A stretch of DNA of 64,000 nt from an uncultured Clostridia bacterium. Its GTDB lineage: Bacteria; Bacillota; Clostridia; Lachnospirales; CAG-274. The stretch is from the NCBI GenBank assembly GCA_949948985.1, contig CATLIG010000005.1, forward strand, positions 44,409 to 108,408. The letters are read 5' to 3'. Positions 26,470-35,878 of the stretch are shown one piece after another; within the stretch, counting starts at the first letter, position 1; each line of letters begins with the position of its first letter. The position numbers and the translations under genes are program-made. The notes beneath the pieces are model-generated. The model ran no database searches. It was not told the DNA's origin and saw only the letters and a program-made list of their open reading frames with translations.

Positions 26470-27345
26470 ATGAGAAGTATGACAGGTTATGGCAGAGGTG
26501 AAAGCACCCTCTATAACCGTAAATTTATTGTTGAAATTAAATCGGTAAACCATAGATATAATGATATTAATGTTAAAATTCCTAAATCTATGATTTTATT
26601 TGAGGACTATGTGAGAAAAATTGTAAGCAGACAAATTTTCAGAGGAAAAACAGACGTTTACGTTTCTTTTGAAACATATTCAAAAAATGATATAAAGATA
26701 AGTCTTAATGAAGTGATTGCTGACAGCTATGTAAACGCTCTTGAGAACATAAAAATAAGGTATGGTGTAAAGGATGATATATCAGTGGGGCTTATCTCTA
26801 AATTTCCTGAGGTTTTAAGTATTGAGAAAACATCTTTTGAAAATAATGATGAAATTTCAGAACCGCTTTTTAACGCTATTAAATCAGCGCTCTCAAATTT
26901 TCTGAAGATGAGAGAAACGGAAGGCGAAAGTTTAAAGGAAAATATTTACAATAAAATTGATATTATTTTTGATAAAGTAAAAAAGATTAAAGAGCGGACT
27001 CCTATGGCTGAAAAAGCATATGAAGAAAGACTTAGAGAAAAACTTGGCGAGCTTAAAGTTATGGGGTTTGATGAAAACAGGATTTTAACCGAGGTTGCCA
27101 TATTTTCTGAAAAAGCTGATATTGATGAGGAGATAACCAGACTTTTAAGTCATATTTCTCAGATAAGACTGTTTCTTGAGGAAACGGAACCTGTTGGAAG
27201 AAAACTTGATTTTATTGTACAGGAGATGAATAGGGAAGTTAATACAATCGGTTCTAAAACAACAGATATTGACATTACTAATATAGTTGTTGAAATAAAA
27301 AGTGAAATTGAGAAAATAAGAGAGCAAATTCAGAATATTGAATAG
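26470..27345 (+). CDS. yicC: YicC-family endoribonuclease
   Basis: A 291-residue protein. The N-terminus MRSMTGYGRGE and the C-terminal GRKLDFIVQEMNREVNTIGSK are the two signatures of the YicC family, whose E. coli member is an RNase acting on small RNAs. EKADIDEEITRL in the C-terminal domain is also conserved. The ATG at 26470 is 6 bp after GGAGGT; a GTG at 26464 would be too close. It heads the order yicC-remA-gmk-rpoZ common in Clostridia. Confidence 0.92.
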   Translation: MRSMTGYGRGESTLYNRKFIVEIKSVNHRYNDINVKIPKSMILFEDYVRKIVSRQIFRGKTDVYVSFETYSKNDIKISLNEVIADSYVNALENIKIRYGVKDDISVGLISKFPEVLSIEKTSFENNDEISEPLFNAIKSALSNFLKMRETEGESLKENIYNKIDIIFDKVKKIKERTPMAEKAYEERLREKLGELKVMGFDENRILTEVAIFSEKADIDEEITRLLSHISQIRLFLEETEPVGRKLDFIVQEMNREVNTIGSKTTDIDITNIVVEIKSEIEKIREQIQNIE

Positions 27346-27387
27346 CAGATATAAAATTTTATGGATTATTTTAGGGGGGTTTTACTT

Positions 27388-27720
27388 ATGAATAACACAA
27401 AACTTATTAACATCGGTTTTGGCAATATTGTTCCGGCAGGAAGAATTATAGCCATAGTAAGTCCTGAATCAGCGCCTATAAAAAGGTTTATTCAGGATGG
27501 AAGAGATGAGGGAAAGCTTATTGACGCTACATATGGAAGAAGAACAAGGGCAGTAATTGTTATAGACAGCGGACATATTATCTTATCGTCAATTCAGCCT
27601 GAGACAGTTGCTAACAGAATTATAGCAAAGGATACGGATAATTCTGAAAATGGTATTGAAATTGAGGATATTGAAAAAAATGATAATTGTGATAAAATAG
27701 ATATACCAATGATGGAATAA
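27388..27720 (+). CDS. remA: Extracellular matrix regulator RemA (DUF370)
   Basis: A 110-residue DNA-binding protein. In Bacillus subtilis RemA forms rings that wrap DNA and activates matrix and osmoprotection genes. [20 protein letters not shown] and [21 protein letters not shown] are diagnostic. An acidic C-terminal tail of about 25 residues ([19 protein letters not shown]) extends beyond the usual core. The ATG at 27388 is preceded by AGGGGGG. It lies 42 bp after yicC; the gap to gmk is filled by a C element carrying a D element. Confidence 0.92.
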   Translation: MNNTKLINIGFGNIVPAGRIIAIVSPESAPIKRFIQDGRDEGKLIDATYGRRTRAVIVIDSGHIILSSIQPETVANRIIAKDTDNSENGIEIEDIEKNDNCDKIDIPMME

Positions 27721-27738
27721 TGTATGATTACATCAAAA

Positions 27739-27991
27739 TAATAAAACAATACCACAGTAAATTTTTATGGAATATAATATATCAGACTTGTTTAAAACCA
27801 CAGTGATAATGATTGACAAGAGATTTTTTTGTCAATAGAAATCTGATTTTCGCGGAAATTTTTCAAGCATCTTAAAAAGTCAAACAAAGATATGCGGAAA
27901 AAGATTTGTCAAGAGGTGTTAAGGTGGGTTAGAACAGGTCTGTTAAAAGATTATTTTATTGTTTTGATTTATTTAAGAATAAAATTTTACA
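27739..27991. repeat. Family C element interrupted by a family D element
   Basis: The C left arm (AAACAATACCACAGTAAATT, then AATATAATATATCAG) is broken at 27783 by a D element (27783-27942, ends AGACTTGTTTAAAACC and GGTTAGAACAGGTCTG). The C right arm follows with TTATTTTATTGTTTTGATTT and AATAAAATTTTACAG. It separates remA from gmk. Confidence 0.7.
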
Positions 27992-28009
27992 GATTAGGGG
28001 ATATTTTAA

Positions 28010-28630
28010 ATGATTAGTGAAAAAGGAATTCTTCTGATAATTTCAGGTCCATCAGGGGCAGGAAAAGGAACGGTTGTTTCGGAACTTAAAAAACATGGTG
28101 ATTACGCTCTTTCAATTTCAGCAACGACAAGACAGCCAAGAATAAATGAGCAGGACGGAATACATTATTTTTTCAAAACAAAAGAATGTTTTGAGAAAAT
28201 GATTGAAAACAAAGAACTTCTTGAATATGCTTGCTTTTGCGGAAATTATTATGGAACGCCGGCAAGCTATGTATATGAGCAAATTGAGAAAAACAAAACG
28301 GTTATACTTGAAATAGAGGTGCAAGGCGCTTTGCAGGTAAAAGAGTCATATCCTGAGGCGATACTTGTATTTCTTACGCCGCCAAGTATGGAAGAACTTG
28401 AAAGAAGGCTTGTTTCACGGGCAACAGAAACTCCGGACAAAATTAAACTTCGTCTTGGCAGAGCGAAAGAAGAGTTTGACATTATTGATAAATATGATTA
28501 TATTGTTATTAATGATTCTGTAAAGCGGGCGGTTGATGATATTAATTGTATAGTAAAATCAGAAAAAATGAAAGCGGAAAGAAACATAAATTTAAAAGAA
28601 CTGTTCTATAACCTATGCAATAATGTCTGA
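28010..28630 (+). CDS. gmk: Guanylate kinase
   Basis: A 206-residue enzyme that phosphorylates GMP to GDP with ATP. The P-loop is GPSGAGKG (13-20); SATTRQPRINEQDGIHYFF binds GMP; RLVSRATETPDKIKLRLGRAKEEF is the lid region. The order remA-gmk-rpoZ is standard. GGGGAT precedes the ATG, a moderate ribosome binding site. The last ten codons (ELFYNLCNNV) and the stop align with the left arm of a family D element, 25 of 36 bases identical to the arm at 15143, so the native C-terminus may have been replaced. Confidence 0.95.
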   Translation: MISEKGILLIISGPSGAGKGTVVSELKKHGDYALSISATTRQPRINEQDGIHYFFKTKECFEKMIENKELLEYACFCGNYYGTPASYVYEQIEKNKTVILEIEVQGALQVKESYPEAILVFLTPPSMEELERRLVSRATETPDKIKLRLGRAKEEFDIIDKYDYIVINDSVKRAVDDINCIVKSEKMKAERNINLKELFYNLCNNV

Positions 28631-28759
28631 TAATTATTTTTCAGCCATACTTTACTTAATTTTTTTGAAATACTTGGAAGGTTATTGCAAAAATTAAGTT
28701 TTGTCTGACGAAAAAAATTTCTTGTCAGACGTCATCACTTAGGTTATCGAACAGGTCTA
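28597..28759. repeat. Family D element overlapping the 3' end of gmk
   Basis: The left arm (GAACTGTTCTATAACC from 28598) lies in the gmk coding sequence. The interior has CTTAATTTTTTTGAAATAC and AAAAATTAAG, as in the D element at 15139. The right end is ATCGAACAGGTC-TA at 28759. Confidence 0.65.
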
Positions 28760-28823
28760 AAAGAATTTTTTATTAAAAACGCTGTATGATGATATATATA
28801 AATAATGAAAGGAGATAAATTAA

Positions 28824-29318
28824 ATGCTTAAACCATCTTATGCAGAATTAATGGAGGTACTTAATAAGGATACAAAGGAAGCTTCTGAAATAACAAGCAG
28901 ATATACTATTGTTATTGCGGCCGCAAAAAGAGCACGGCAGATTATAGCCGGAGATGAGCCAATGGTTGAGGAAAAACAGGGAAAACCTTTGTCTACCGCT
29001 GTTGAGGAAATTAATCAGGCTAAAATTAAGGTTGTGCCAGAAGGTGAAGGAACTGTTATTAAAATTAAAAAACCTTTTAACGAGGAAGAATATTTCACTA
29101 TGAATGAAGTGTTTTCAGAGTCTAAAAAAGCTGATTTTGATGCTGAAAAAAATTCTGAAACAGATGATTTTTCAGATGCTGATGAGGATGATTCTGAAAA
29201 TACAGATGATTTAGATGATTTAGACGATTTGGATGATTTGGATGATTTGGATGACGCTGATGATAATGATTCTGTTGATGACGAATTTGATGATGAGATT
29301 TTTGATGATGAAGAATAA
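28824..29318 (+). CDS. rpoZ: RNA polymerase omega subunit with an acidic C-terminal extension
   Basis: A 164-residue protein. The first 45 residues carry the omega core: MLKPSYAELM, then SRYTIVIAAAKRARQII with the conserved RYxLVxxxAKRAR-type helix. Omega helps assemble the beta' subunit. Typical omega is 65-100 residues long; here the last 55 residues are almost entirely Asp, Glu and Ser, including five DDL repeats (128-142) encoded by a GATGATTTG-like tandem array. The DNA repeat suggests slippage-driven length variation. A GGAGAT site precedes the ATG. The residues between 45 and 95 still look like omega tail (KPLSTAVEEI). Confidence 0.88.
   Translation: MLKPSYAELMEVLNKDTKEASEITSRYTIVIAAAKRARQIIAGDEPMVEEKQGKPLSTAVEEINQAKIKVVPEGEGTVIKIKKPFNEEEYFTMNEVFSESKKADFDAEKNSETDDFSDADEDDSENTDDLDDLDDLDDLDDLDDADDNDSVDDEFDDEIFDDEE
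29200..29262 (+). repeat. Tandem 9-bp coding repeat in rpoZ
   Basis: Consecutive GATGATTTA/GACGATTTG/GATGATTTG units encode Asp-Asp-Leu five times. Silent variation among units shows that it is not a fresh expansion throughout, though the last three units are identical. Confidence 0.8.
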
Positions 29319-29319
29319 C

Positions 29320-29421
29320 TTATATATAACAAATAAAAGAATGAACAAATAAATTTCAGGAAATTTGATATATCAGGAAATTTTTTGTTGGTTCGTACTA
29401 AAGATTTTGTGAATTGCTATA
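29320..29421. repeat. Family C element
   Basis: ATATAACAAATAAAAGAATG with ATTTGATATATCAGG in the centre and GTTCGTACTAAAGATTTTG, GAATTGCTATA at the right end. The rest of the gap to priA has a D-like but unpaired segment (ATTGACAAAAGTTTTTTG at 29449 on). Confidence 0.65.
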
Positions 29422-29583
29422 ATTGTTTCATAGTTTGAAAAATTGTATTGACAAAAGTTTTTTGTGAGAAAAATCTGATTTCTAAAGGAAATATCTGAAA
29501 AGGTATTTCAAAAAAATTAACAATGGTGAAATAAGTGTCACAGCAGTGTTTGGCAGTTATATTTTTTGAAAGACGGTATATAA

Positions 29584-31809
29584 ATGAAGTATGCGGAAGT
29601 AATTATTTCTATAAGGCATAAAAGCCTTGACAGAATATTTAATTATAAAGTTCCTGAAAACCTTGAACCGGATTTGTGTATAGGTATGAGAGTTATTATT
29701 CCTTTCGGAAAGGGAAACAAAAGTTATGAGGGATATGTTATCGGATTTTCGGAAAGTACAGAAATTCCTGATGAAAAACTTAAAGGTATTATCTCAGTTA
29801 TGGATAAATATCCTCTGTTTTCCGAAAACACAATCAGGCTTGCTAAGTTTATGAAGGAAAAGTATTATACAACTCTATCAGAGTGCCTGCAATGTATTAT
29901 GCCTGCAGTCGCAAGGGACAAAATACAGAGATATGTATACCTCAACAAAAAAAATGAGAATTTTGACGAGCTTTTTGAGAAATGTGTTTTAAAAAATAAT
30001 ACACAAAGCAAGGTATTAAGTTTTTTAAAAGAATTTGACGGGGCATCTGTAAATGAAATAAAACTTCTTACTGAGGTAAGTCTACAGCCTATCAAAGCTC
30101 TTGAAAAAAAAGGACTTGTACAAATTTTTGACAGGGAAATAAAAAGAGATGTTCTTGATTTTTCATCAGTAAGGCAGACAAAACCATTTGAGCCTACAGA
30201 CGAACAAAAAACAGCTATTGAGTTTGTGAAAAAAAAATTTTATGATGAAGAAAAAAAACCTATATTAATTCATGGAGTTACAGGAAGCGGAAAAACCGAA
30301 ATTTATCTTCAAATTATTGATGAGGTTTTAAAAAACGGAAAACAGGCTATTGTTCTTGTCCCTGAAATTTCTTTGACTCCCCAGACGGTTGGCAGGTTTA
30401 CGGGAAGATTTGGAAAAAGAGTATCTGTCACACACTCGCGTCTTTCAATCGGTGAAAGGTTTGACCAGTGGAAAAAGGCGAGAGAGGGAGAAATATCAAT
30501 AATGATTGGTCCTAGGTCTGCGGTTTTTACCCCGTTTTCAAATCTTGGTATAATTATAATTGACGAAGAACATGAGCATACATATAAATCGGAAACGACT
30601 CCGAAATATGATACAAGAGAAGTCGCCTGCGAAACAGGAAGAATATTCGGGGCTTTAGTCGTGTTTGGAAGCGCTACACCTGATATATCAACATATTATA
30701 AGGCAAAGACCGGAATATTTGACCTTGTAACAATAAAAAACAGAGTGAATAAAAGTTTTCCTGATGTAAATATTATTGATATGAGAAAAGAGCTTGAAAA
30801 TGGAAATAAGTCTGTTTTCAGCAGGGACTTGCTTAACGCTATTGACGATAATCTTTTAAATGGTAGGCAGACAATTCTTTTCCTTAACAGAAGAGGTCAT
30901 TCGACATTTGTATCGTGCCGTAAATGCGGTTATGTAATGGAGTGCGAAGACTGTAATGTTAATTATACTTATCATATAAGCAACGACAGACTTGTTTGTC
31001 ATTATTGCGGAAAATCTTTGGCAAATCCTAAAAACTGCCCTCAATGCGGTTCTAAATATATAAAGTATTTTGGCGCCGGTACTCAAAAAATTGAGGAAGA
31101 AACAAAAAAACTTTTTCCGGAAGCAAAGGTTTTACGTATGGATACAGATACTACATCAGGAAAAAACGGACACGAAAATATCCTTAAAAAGTTTTCGGGG
31201 GGAGAAGCGGATATTTTAATAGGAACGCAAATGATAGCTAAAGGTTTGGATTTTCCGAATGTTTCTGTTGTGGGAGTTATCGCGGCGGATATGTCCCTTA
31301 ATTCCGGAGATTTTAAATGTGCTGAGAATACTTTTCAAATGCTTACTCAAGTTTCAGGACGAGCCGGACGCTCGGAGGTCAAAGGAAAAGTGTTTATTCA
31401 GACTTACAATCCCTCTCATTACAGTATTGAGTTCGCTAAAAATAATGATTACTTATCTTTTTATGAGCATGAGATAGCCGTTAGAAAACAGATGATGTAT
31501 CCACCTTTTACAAATATATTTTTTATTATGTTTACAGGAAGCGATGAAAAGAAAATTATTAAATCTCTTTATGGTCTTATTGATATAATGATAAAATTTA
31601 ATAAGAATAATCAATTTGAGCATATAGGGCCATCGCCTGCGGTTATTTCAAAAATAAAAAATCAATACAGATGGAAAATTATTGTCAAAGGAGAGATTGA
31701 GAAAAATTTAAAGAACTATGTTTTGTATTGCCTTGACAGACTAAGAGAAAGTCGGGATTTAAGCGGAATAAATATGAATATAACTTTAAATCCTGTGTAT
31801 ATTATGTGA
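29584..31809 (+). CDS. priA: Primosomal protein N' (replication restart helicase)
   Basis: A 741-residue superfamily 2 helicase that reloads the replisome at stalled forks. The N-terminal 3'-DNA-end-binding domain starts YAEVIISIRHKSLDRIFNYKVP. Walker A is HGVTGSGKTEIYLQII, Walker B is IIDEEHEHTYKSE, and the helicase core ends with TQMIAKGLDFPNV and QVSGRAGRS. Eight cysteines in CRKCGYVMECEDC and CHYCGKSL...CPQCG bind two zinc ions. Length is normal. The ribosome binding site is weak (AAAGACGG). coaBC, which often precedes it, is absent here. Confidence 0.95.
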   Translation: MKYAEVIISIRHKSLDRIFNYKVPENLEPDLCIGMRVIIPFGKGNKSYEGYVIGFSESTEIPDEKLKGIISVMDKYPLFSENTIRLAKFMKEKYYTTLSECLQCIMPAVARDKIQRYVYLNKKNENFDELFEKCVLKNNTQSKVLSFLKEFDGASVNEIKLLTEVSLQPIKALEKKGLVQIFDREIKRDVLDFSSVRQTKPFEPTDEQKTAIEFVKKKFYDEEKKPILIHGVTGSGKTEIYLQIIDEVLKNGKQAIVLVPEISLTPQTVGRFTGRFGKRVSVTHSRLSIGERFDQWKKAREGEISIMIGPRSAVFTPFSNLGIIIIDEEHEHTYKSETTPKYDTREVACETGRIFGALVVFGSATPDISTYYKAKTGIFDLVTIKNRVNKSFPDVNIIDMRKELENGNKSVFSRDLLNAIDDNLLNGRQTILFLNRRGHSTFVSCRKCGYVMECEDCNVNYTYHISNDRLVCHYCGKSLANPKNCPQCGSKYIKYFGAGTQKIEEETKKLFPEAKVLRMDTDTTSGKNGHENILKKFSGGEADILIGTQMIAKGLDFPNVSVVGVIAADMSLNSGDFKCAENTFQMLTQVSGRAGRSEVKGKVFIQTYNPSHYSIEFAKNNDYLSFYEHEIAVRKQMMYPPFTNIFFIMFTGSDEKKIIKSLYGLIDIMIKFNKNNQFEHIGPSPAVISKIKNQYRWKIIVKGEIEKNLKNYVLYCLDRLRESRDLSGINMNITLNPVYIM

Positions 31810-31833
31810 TTTTTTGGAAAGGAACGGTTTTTA

Positions 31834-32286
31834 ATGGCTATAAGAAAAATACGAGTTAAAGATGATGAGATTTTACGAAAAAAATCAAAAGATGTTAAAG
31901 AAATTAATGAGAAAATTACAACACTTTTAGACGATATGGCAGAAACTATGTATGACGCCGAGGGAGTAGGTCTTGCCGCACCGCAGGTTGGCGTACTTAA
32001 AAAGCTTGTTGTTATTGATGTAGGAGATGGATTAATTGAGCTTATAAATCCTGTTGTTGTTGAAACAAGAGGAGAAAAAATTTTTAACGAGGCTTGTCTT
32101 AGCGTGCCGGGAGAGTCAGGCAATGTATTACGTCCGGAATATGCCAAAGTTGAGGCATTAAACAGAAAAGGTGAAAAGATTTTTGTTGAGGGAGAGAATG
32201 TTCTTGCGGTGGCTTTATGTCATGAAACAGAGCATTTAGACGGAATTTTATATATTGATAAGGTTATTCCCGATGATGAGAATTAA
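31834..32286 (+). CDS. def: Peptide deformylase
   Basis: A 150-residue metalloenzyme that removes the formyl group from nascent proteins. Motif 1 is GVGLAAPQVG (44-53), motif 2 EACLSVPG with the metal ligand Cys88, and motif 3 HETEHLDG (130-137) with ligands His130 and His134 and catalytic Glu131. It lies 24 bp after priA and is followed by fmt, the enzyme that adds the formyl group, so the two are functionally paired. GGAAAGG lies upstream of the ATG. Confidence 0.95.
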   Translation: MAIRKIRVKDDEILRKKSKDVKEINEKITTLLDDMAETMYDAEGVGLAAPQVGVLKKLVVIDVGDGLIELINPVVVETRGEKIFNEACLSVPGESGNVLRPEYAKVEALNRKGEKIFVEGENVLAVALCHETEHLDGILYIDKVIPDDEN

Positions 32287-32383
32287 AGGATAACAGAATT
32301 TTTCTTCTCTAAGATTTTAAAATTTAATTTCAGTGCGTATTATGCTTGGTATATTTTATTTTTTTGATATATGAGGTGATTTT

Positions 32384-33331
32384 TTGAAAGTTGTTTTTAT
32401 GGGCACTCCCGATTTTGCTGTATATACTTTGAAAATGCTTATTGAAAAGCACAATGTTATAGGAGTTGTTACTCAGCCTGATAAACCAAAGGGTAGAGGG
32501 AAAAAAATGACTCCGACTCCTGTCAAAGAGGTTGCTCTTGAAGAGGGTATTCCTGTTTTTCAGCCGGAGAAAATAAGAGATGAGAAGTTTATCTCAAAAC
32601 TTGAGGAGCTTAACGCGGATATTTTTGTTGTTGTGGCATATGGTCAGTTTTTGTCTGAAAAAATTCTGAATATGCCAAAATACAGATGTATTAACGTTCA
32701 TGCTTCCCTTTTGCCGAAATACAGAGGAGCGGCGCCTATTCAGTGGGCGGTTATTAATGGCGAAAAAGTTACAGGTGTTACTATTCAGTATATGGAAAAG
32801 GGTATTGATACAGGGGATATGATTATTAAAAAAGAAATTCCTATTGATGATAATGAAACATACGGTTCACTGCACGACAAAATGGCGCCTATAGGTGCAG
32901 CAGCTCTTATTGAGGCTTTAGAGCTTATAGAAAATGGAAAAGCAAATCCCCAAAAGCAGAATGATGATTTATCAAGTTATGCAAAAAAAATAAGCAAAGA
33001 GTTTGGAAAAATAGACTGGAATAAAAATTCTGATGAAATTTTAAACTTGATAAGAGGATTAAATCCATCTCCGTGCGCATATTCTTTTTTGGACGGAGAA
33101 GTTTTTAAAATATGGAATGCTGAAAAAATTACGGATGGAGTGAATGAGGACAAAATATCCGGAACAGTAATAAATGTTTTTCCGAAAAAAGGATTTGCTG
33201 TAAAAACCGGAGATACAGCTTTGCTTATTACGGAAGTACAGGCGAAAGGCGGTAAAAAAATGAGTTGTCCCGATTATATGAGAGGGCATAATATTGAAAC
33301 CGGAACGATTTTTAAAGAAACGGATTTATAA
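32384..33331 (+). CDS. fmt: Methionyl-tRNA formyltransferase
   Basis: A 315-residue enzyme that transfers the formyl group of 10-formyltetrahydrofolate to initiator methionyl-tRNA. KVVFMGTPDFAV starts the N-terminal Rossmann domain; NVHASLLPKYRGAAPIQWA carries the catalytic Asn-His pair, and TGVTIQYMEKGIDTGDM contains the catalytic Asp. The C-terminal oligonucleotide-binding domain begins near NLIRGLNPSP. The TTG start at 32384 follows GAGGTGAT; no ATG fits the family start. Confidence 0.95.
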   Translation: MKVVFMGTPDFAVYTLKMLIEKHNVIGVVTQPDKPKGRGKKMTPTPVKEVALEEGIPVFQPEKIRDEKFISKLEELNADIFVVVAYGQFLSEKILNMPKYRCINVHASLLPKYRGAAPIQWAVINGEKVTGVTIQYMEKGIDTGDMIIKKEIPIDDNETYGSLHDKMAPIGAAALIEALELIENGKANPQKQNDDLSSYAKKISKEFGKIDWNKNSDEILNLIRGLNPSPCAYSFLDGEVFKIWNAEKITDGVNEDKISGTVINVFPKKGFAVKTGDTALLITEVQAKGGKKMSCPDYMRGHNIETGTIFKETDL

Positions 33332-33439
33332 AGCTTGATTGTTTTAAAATTGTAAATATTTTATTAATATAAGGATAATATAAAAACTTGTTAATATATA
33401 ATCCGTATATTTTTAAAAGAGTAAAAAGGAGGAATTATT

Positions 33440-34225
33440 ATGTTTGAAAATATTATTATGCTTGCCAGACATGTAAATCACGTAAGCAGTTCAAACGGGT
33501 TTTACGGCGGTATGGGCGGTTTAGGCGCGTATGGTTTTTTTGACCCTACTATGCTACTTATTATACCGGCTATGATTCTCGCTATTTTTGCTCAGGCAAA
33601 AGTGTCATCAACGTTTAACAAATATTCATCTCTTATTGCCAGACAAGGATATACAGGCGCTGATGTGGCAAGACAGCTTCTGCTCTCAGCAGGAATTACT
33701 GATGTGACTGTAGAAAGAATCGCCGGAAACCTTACAGACCATTATGATCCAAAAAATAAAGTTTTAAGACTTTCAGATTCAGTATTTGGCTCAAAAAGCG
33801 TAGCGGCATTAGGTGTGGCGGCACATGAAACAGGTCACGCCATACAACATAGGGAAAGCTATTTCCCGCTCGCTTTCAGAACGGCTATTTTTCCCGTTGT
33901 AAATATTGGCTCTAAATTGTCAATGCCTCTTATTTTAATCGGTCTTTTATTCGGATATTTCAGCTCAAGCAATATTATTCTTTTAATTGGTATAATTATG
34001 TTCGCTTTGGTTGTGTTTTTTCAGGTTATTACTTTACCTGTAGAGTTTAACGCGTCAAGCAGGGCGTTGAAACTTTTGGGAGAGTATAATTATCTTTCTC
34101 CCGATGAAATTAAACCGGCAAAAAAAGTTCTTTCAGCGGCAGCTTTAACTTATGTCGCAGCAGCTGCTGTTTCTATTGCTCAGATTTTAAGACTTCTTCT
34201 TATTTTTAACAGAAGAAGTGACTGA
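33440..34225 (+). CDS. YugP-type membrane zinc metallopeptidase
   Basis: A 261-residue membrane protein. HETGHAIQH (129-137) is the zinc-binding HExxH motif; hydrophobic segments lie at about 36-52, 150-170, 175-200 and 225-245. A Gly/Tyr-rich N-terminus (GFYGGMGGLGAYG) precedes the first. The family (DUF2268-like, YugP) is widespread in Clostridia in this position after fmt. Its substrate is unknown. AAAAGGAGGA gives a strong start. The stop TGA lies inside GTGACTGACTATA, which matches the right end of repeat family A, so its C-terminus may have been trimmed by a repeat remnant. Confidence 0.85.
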   Translation: MFENIIMLARHVNHVSSSNGFYGGMGGLGAYGFFDPTMLLIIPAMILAIFAQAKVSSTFNKYSSLIARQGYTGADVARQLLLSAGITDVTVERIAGNLTDHYDPKNKVLRLSDSVFGSKSVAALGVAAHETGHAIQHRESYFPLAFRTAIFPVVNIGSKLSMPLILIGLLFGYFSSSNIILLIGIIMFALVVFFQVITLPVEFNASSRALKLLGEYNYLSPDEIKPAKKVLSAAALTYVAAAAVSIAQILRLLLIFNRRSD

Positions 34226-34270
34226 CTATATAGATAGATTTTGAGAAACGCTGACAGGGTTAATTCTTTA

Positions 34271-34407
34271 CAGTAATTCAAGAATAGATGGAGAAAAGAA
34301 AAAATATTTTATTCAATATTTATTAACGCTTCCGGTGTTTAAAAATCAAAACACCTTTTGCTAAAATTTTGAATAAAATATTTTTTTCTATCTATCAGGA
34401 ATTGCTC
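34271..34407. repeat. Family B element
   Basis: Ends CAGTAATTCAAGAATAGATG and CTATCTATCAGGAATTGCTC, with GAAAAAATATTTTATTCAAT and ATTTTGAATAAAATATTTTT inside and a small central stem GGTGTTT...AAACACC. The left end is preceded by TA. It fills most of the gap 34226-34554 together with the ispF promoter. Confidence 0.75.
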
Positions 34408-34468
34408 GAGGGCGGCGTTTCTCCGAATTGTTGGAAAAAATATTTTTTTAAATAATTTTGAAAAGAAG

Positions 34469-34496
34469 TTGAATTTATTTATAATATCTGTATAAT
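34469..34496 (+). promoter_or_regulatory. Promoter of ispF
   Basis: TTGAAT (34469-34474), a 16-bp spacer, and TATAAT (34491-34496), 59 bp upstream of the TTG start. Confidence 0.6.
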
Positions 34497-34554
34497 TAAA
34501 TATAAGGGTTTATTATAATACAATTCGTGTATATATGATTTGGAGGTTTTGTAA

Positions 34555-35037
34555 TTGAGTATAAGAGTCGGTATTGGTTATGACGTACATAAATTATCCG
34601 AAAACAGAAGGCTTATTATAGGAGGAGTTCATATTCCTTATGACAAAGGACTTCTTGGACATTCGGATGCAGATGTGCTTGTTCACGCTATTATGGACAG
34701 TATTATCGGCGCTTGTAAAAAAGGTGATATAGGAAAGCTTTTTCCTGATAATGACCCTGAATTCAAAAATATATCAAGTATGGAGCTTTTAAAAAGAGTC
34801 TATAGGCTTATTTCAAAAGACGGCTACAGAATTATAAATATAGACAGTGTTATTGTCGCACAAAAACCTAAGATGGCATCATATATTGAAAGTATGGAAA
34901 AAAATATTTCTGAATGTCTTAATATATCTAATGAAGATGTAAGCGTAAAAGCAACGACTGAAGAAGAACTTGGATTTACGGGAAGAGAGGAAGGAATTTC
35001 GGCTAAAGCCGTTTGTCTTGTTGAAAAATCTCTTTGA
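34555..35037 (+). CDS. ispF: 2-C-methyl-D-erythritol 2,4-cyclodiphosphate synthase
   Basis: A 160-residue enzyme of the non-mevalonate isoprenoid pathway that cyclises CDP-methylerythritol phosphate. [11 protein letters not shown] carries the metal ligands Asp10 and His12; [19 protein letters not shown] carries the third ligand and is the family signature; [17 protein letters not shown] lies near the C-terminus. The TTG start at 34555 follows TGGAGGT. IspD is not nearby. It precedes cysE and cysS, an order often seen in Firmicutes. Confidence 0.95.
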   Translation: MSIRVGIGYDVHKLSENRRLIIGGVHIPYDKGLLGHSDADVLVHAIMDSIIGACKKGDIGKLFPDNDPEFKNISSMELLKRVYRLISKDGYRIINIDSVIVAQKPKMASYIESMEKNISECLNISNEDVSVKATTEEELGFTGREEGISAKAVCLVEKSL

Positions 35038-35111
35038 CTTTGTAAAATAAATAAATGGTTTAATTCTTAATTATAGTTGAACAAAATGAATGTATAATTG
35101 GGGTGTAATGA

Positions 35112-35819
35112 ATGAATTTTAAAAAATTATTTTCTATAGTTTTAAAAACAGTAATTATTGCCAGCATTGCTTTTTGGATAAAAAACGAGGTTGACAGACA
35201 GATTGAAACAATAAGAAAGAAAGACCCGGCTGTTAAAAATAAAGCGGAAGCTTTTTTGTATCCCTGCTTTTGGGCTTGTATTTTTCATAGGGCAGCTCAT
35301 AAGTTTTATAAAATGAAATTATATTTTATAGCCAGACTTATTTCTCAGTTTTCAAGGCTTGTTACAGGTATTGAAATTCATCCCGGCGCTAAAATAGGAA
35401 AAGGTCTGTTTATTGACCATGGTATGGGTGTTGTAATTGGTGAAACTTGTGAAATAGGAGATAATGTTCTTATTTATCAAGGGGTTACATTAGGTGGTAC
35501 AGGCAAAGAAAACGGTAAAAGACATCCTACTATAGGAAACAATGTTATGATTGGCGCAGGTACAAAAATATTAGGTCCTTTTAAGGTTGGAGATAACTCT
35601 AAAATAGGAGCCGGTTCGGTTGTTTTGAAAGAAGTGCCGGCTAATTGTACAGTTGTGGGAGTGCCGGCAAGAGTTATAAAAAGGAATACGACAGCTATCA
35701 ACGGAGACAGTCCGTCAGACTGCCTTGACCAGATTAAGTTTCCTGACCCTATTGAAATGGAAATATGCGCTTTAAGGGTTAGAGTAGAAAAAATGGAAAA
35801 AAGTTTAGAAAAACATTGA
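35112..35819 (+). CDS. cysE: Serine O-acetyltransferase
   Basis: A 235-residue enzyme that makes O-acetylserine from serine and acetyl-CoA, the committed step of cysteine synthesis. The C-terminal left-handed beta helix of hexapeptide repeats runs from [18 protein letters not shown] to [24 protein letters not shown], with the catalytic histidines in IDHG and RHPTIG. The first 25 residues are unusually hydrophobic (residues about 8-22), which could be a peripheral membrane contact. It is 60 bp upstream of cysS. Confidence 0.9.
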   Translation: MNFKKLFSIVLKTVIIASIAFWIKNEVDRQIETIRKKDPAVKNKAEAFLYPCFWACIFHRAAHKFYKMKLYFIARLISQFSRLVTGIEIHPGAKIGKGLFIDHGMGVVIGETCEIGDNVLIYQGVTLGGTGKENGKRHPTIGNNVMIGAGTKILGPFKVGDNSKIGAGSVVLKEVPANCTVVGVPARVIKRNTTAINGDSPSDCLDQIKFPDPIEMEICALRVRVEKMEKSLEKH

Positions 35820-35878
35820 TTAATCAAAGTTAAAAAATAATTTTGCGGATTGCAAGTAATAAGGAGAATGTTGTAATT

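Noticed and set aside
29015..29332. Ser-rich reading frame opposite rpoZ
   Set aside because: It is the antisense of the Asp/Glu-rich tail; composition explains it fully.
29433..29525. Possible D element upstream of priA
   Set aside because: It shares internal D-like words but has no recognisable terminal repeats.
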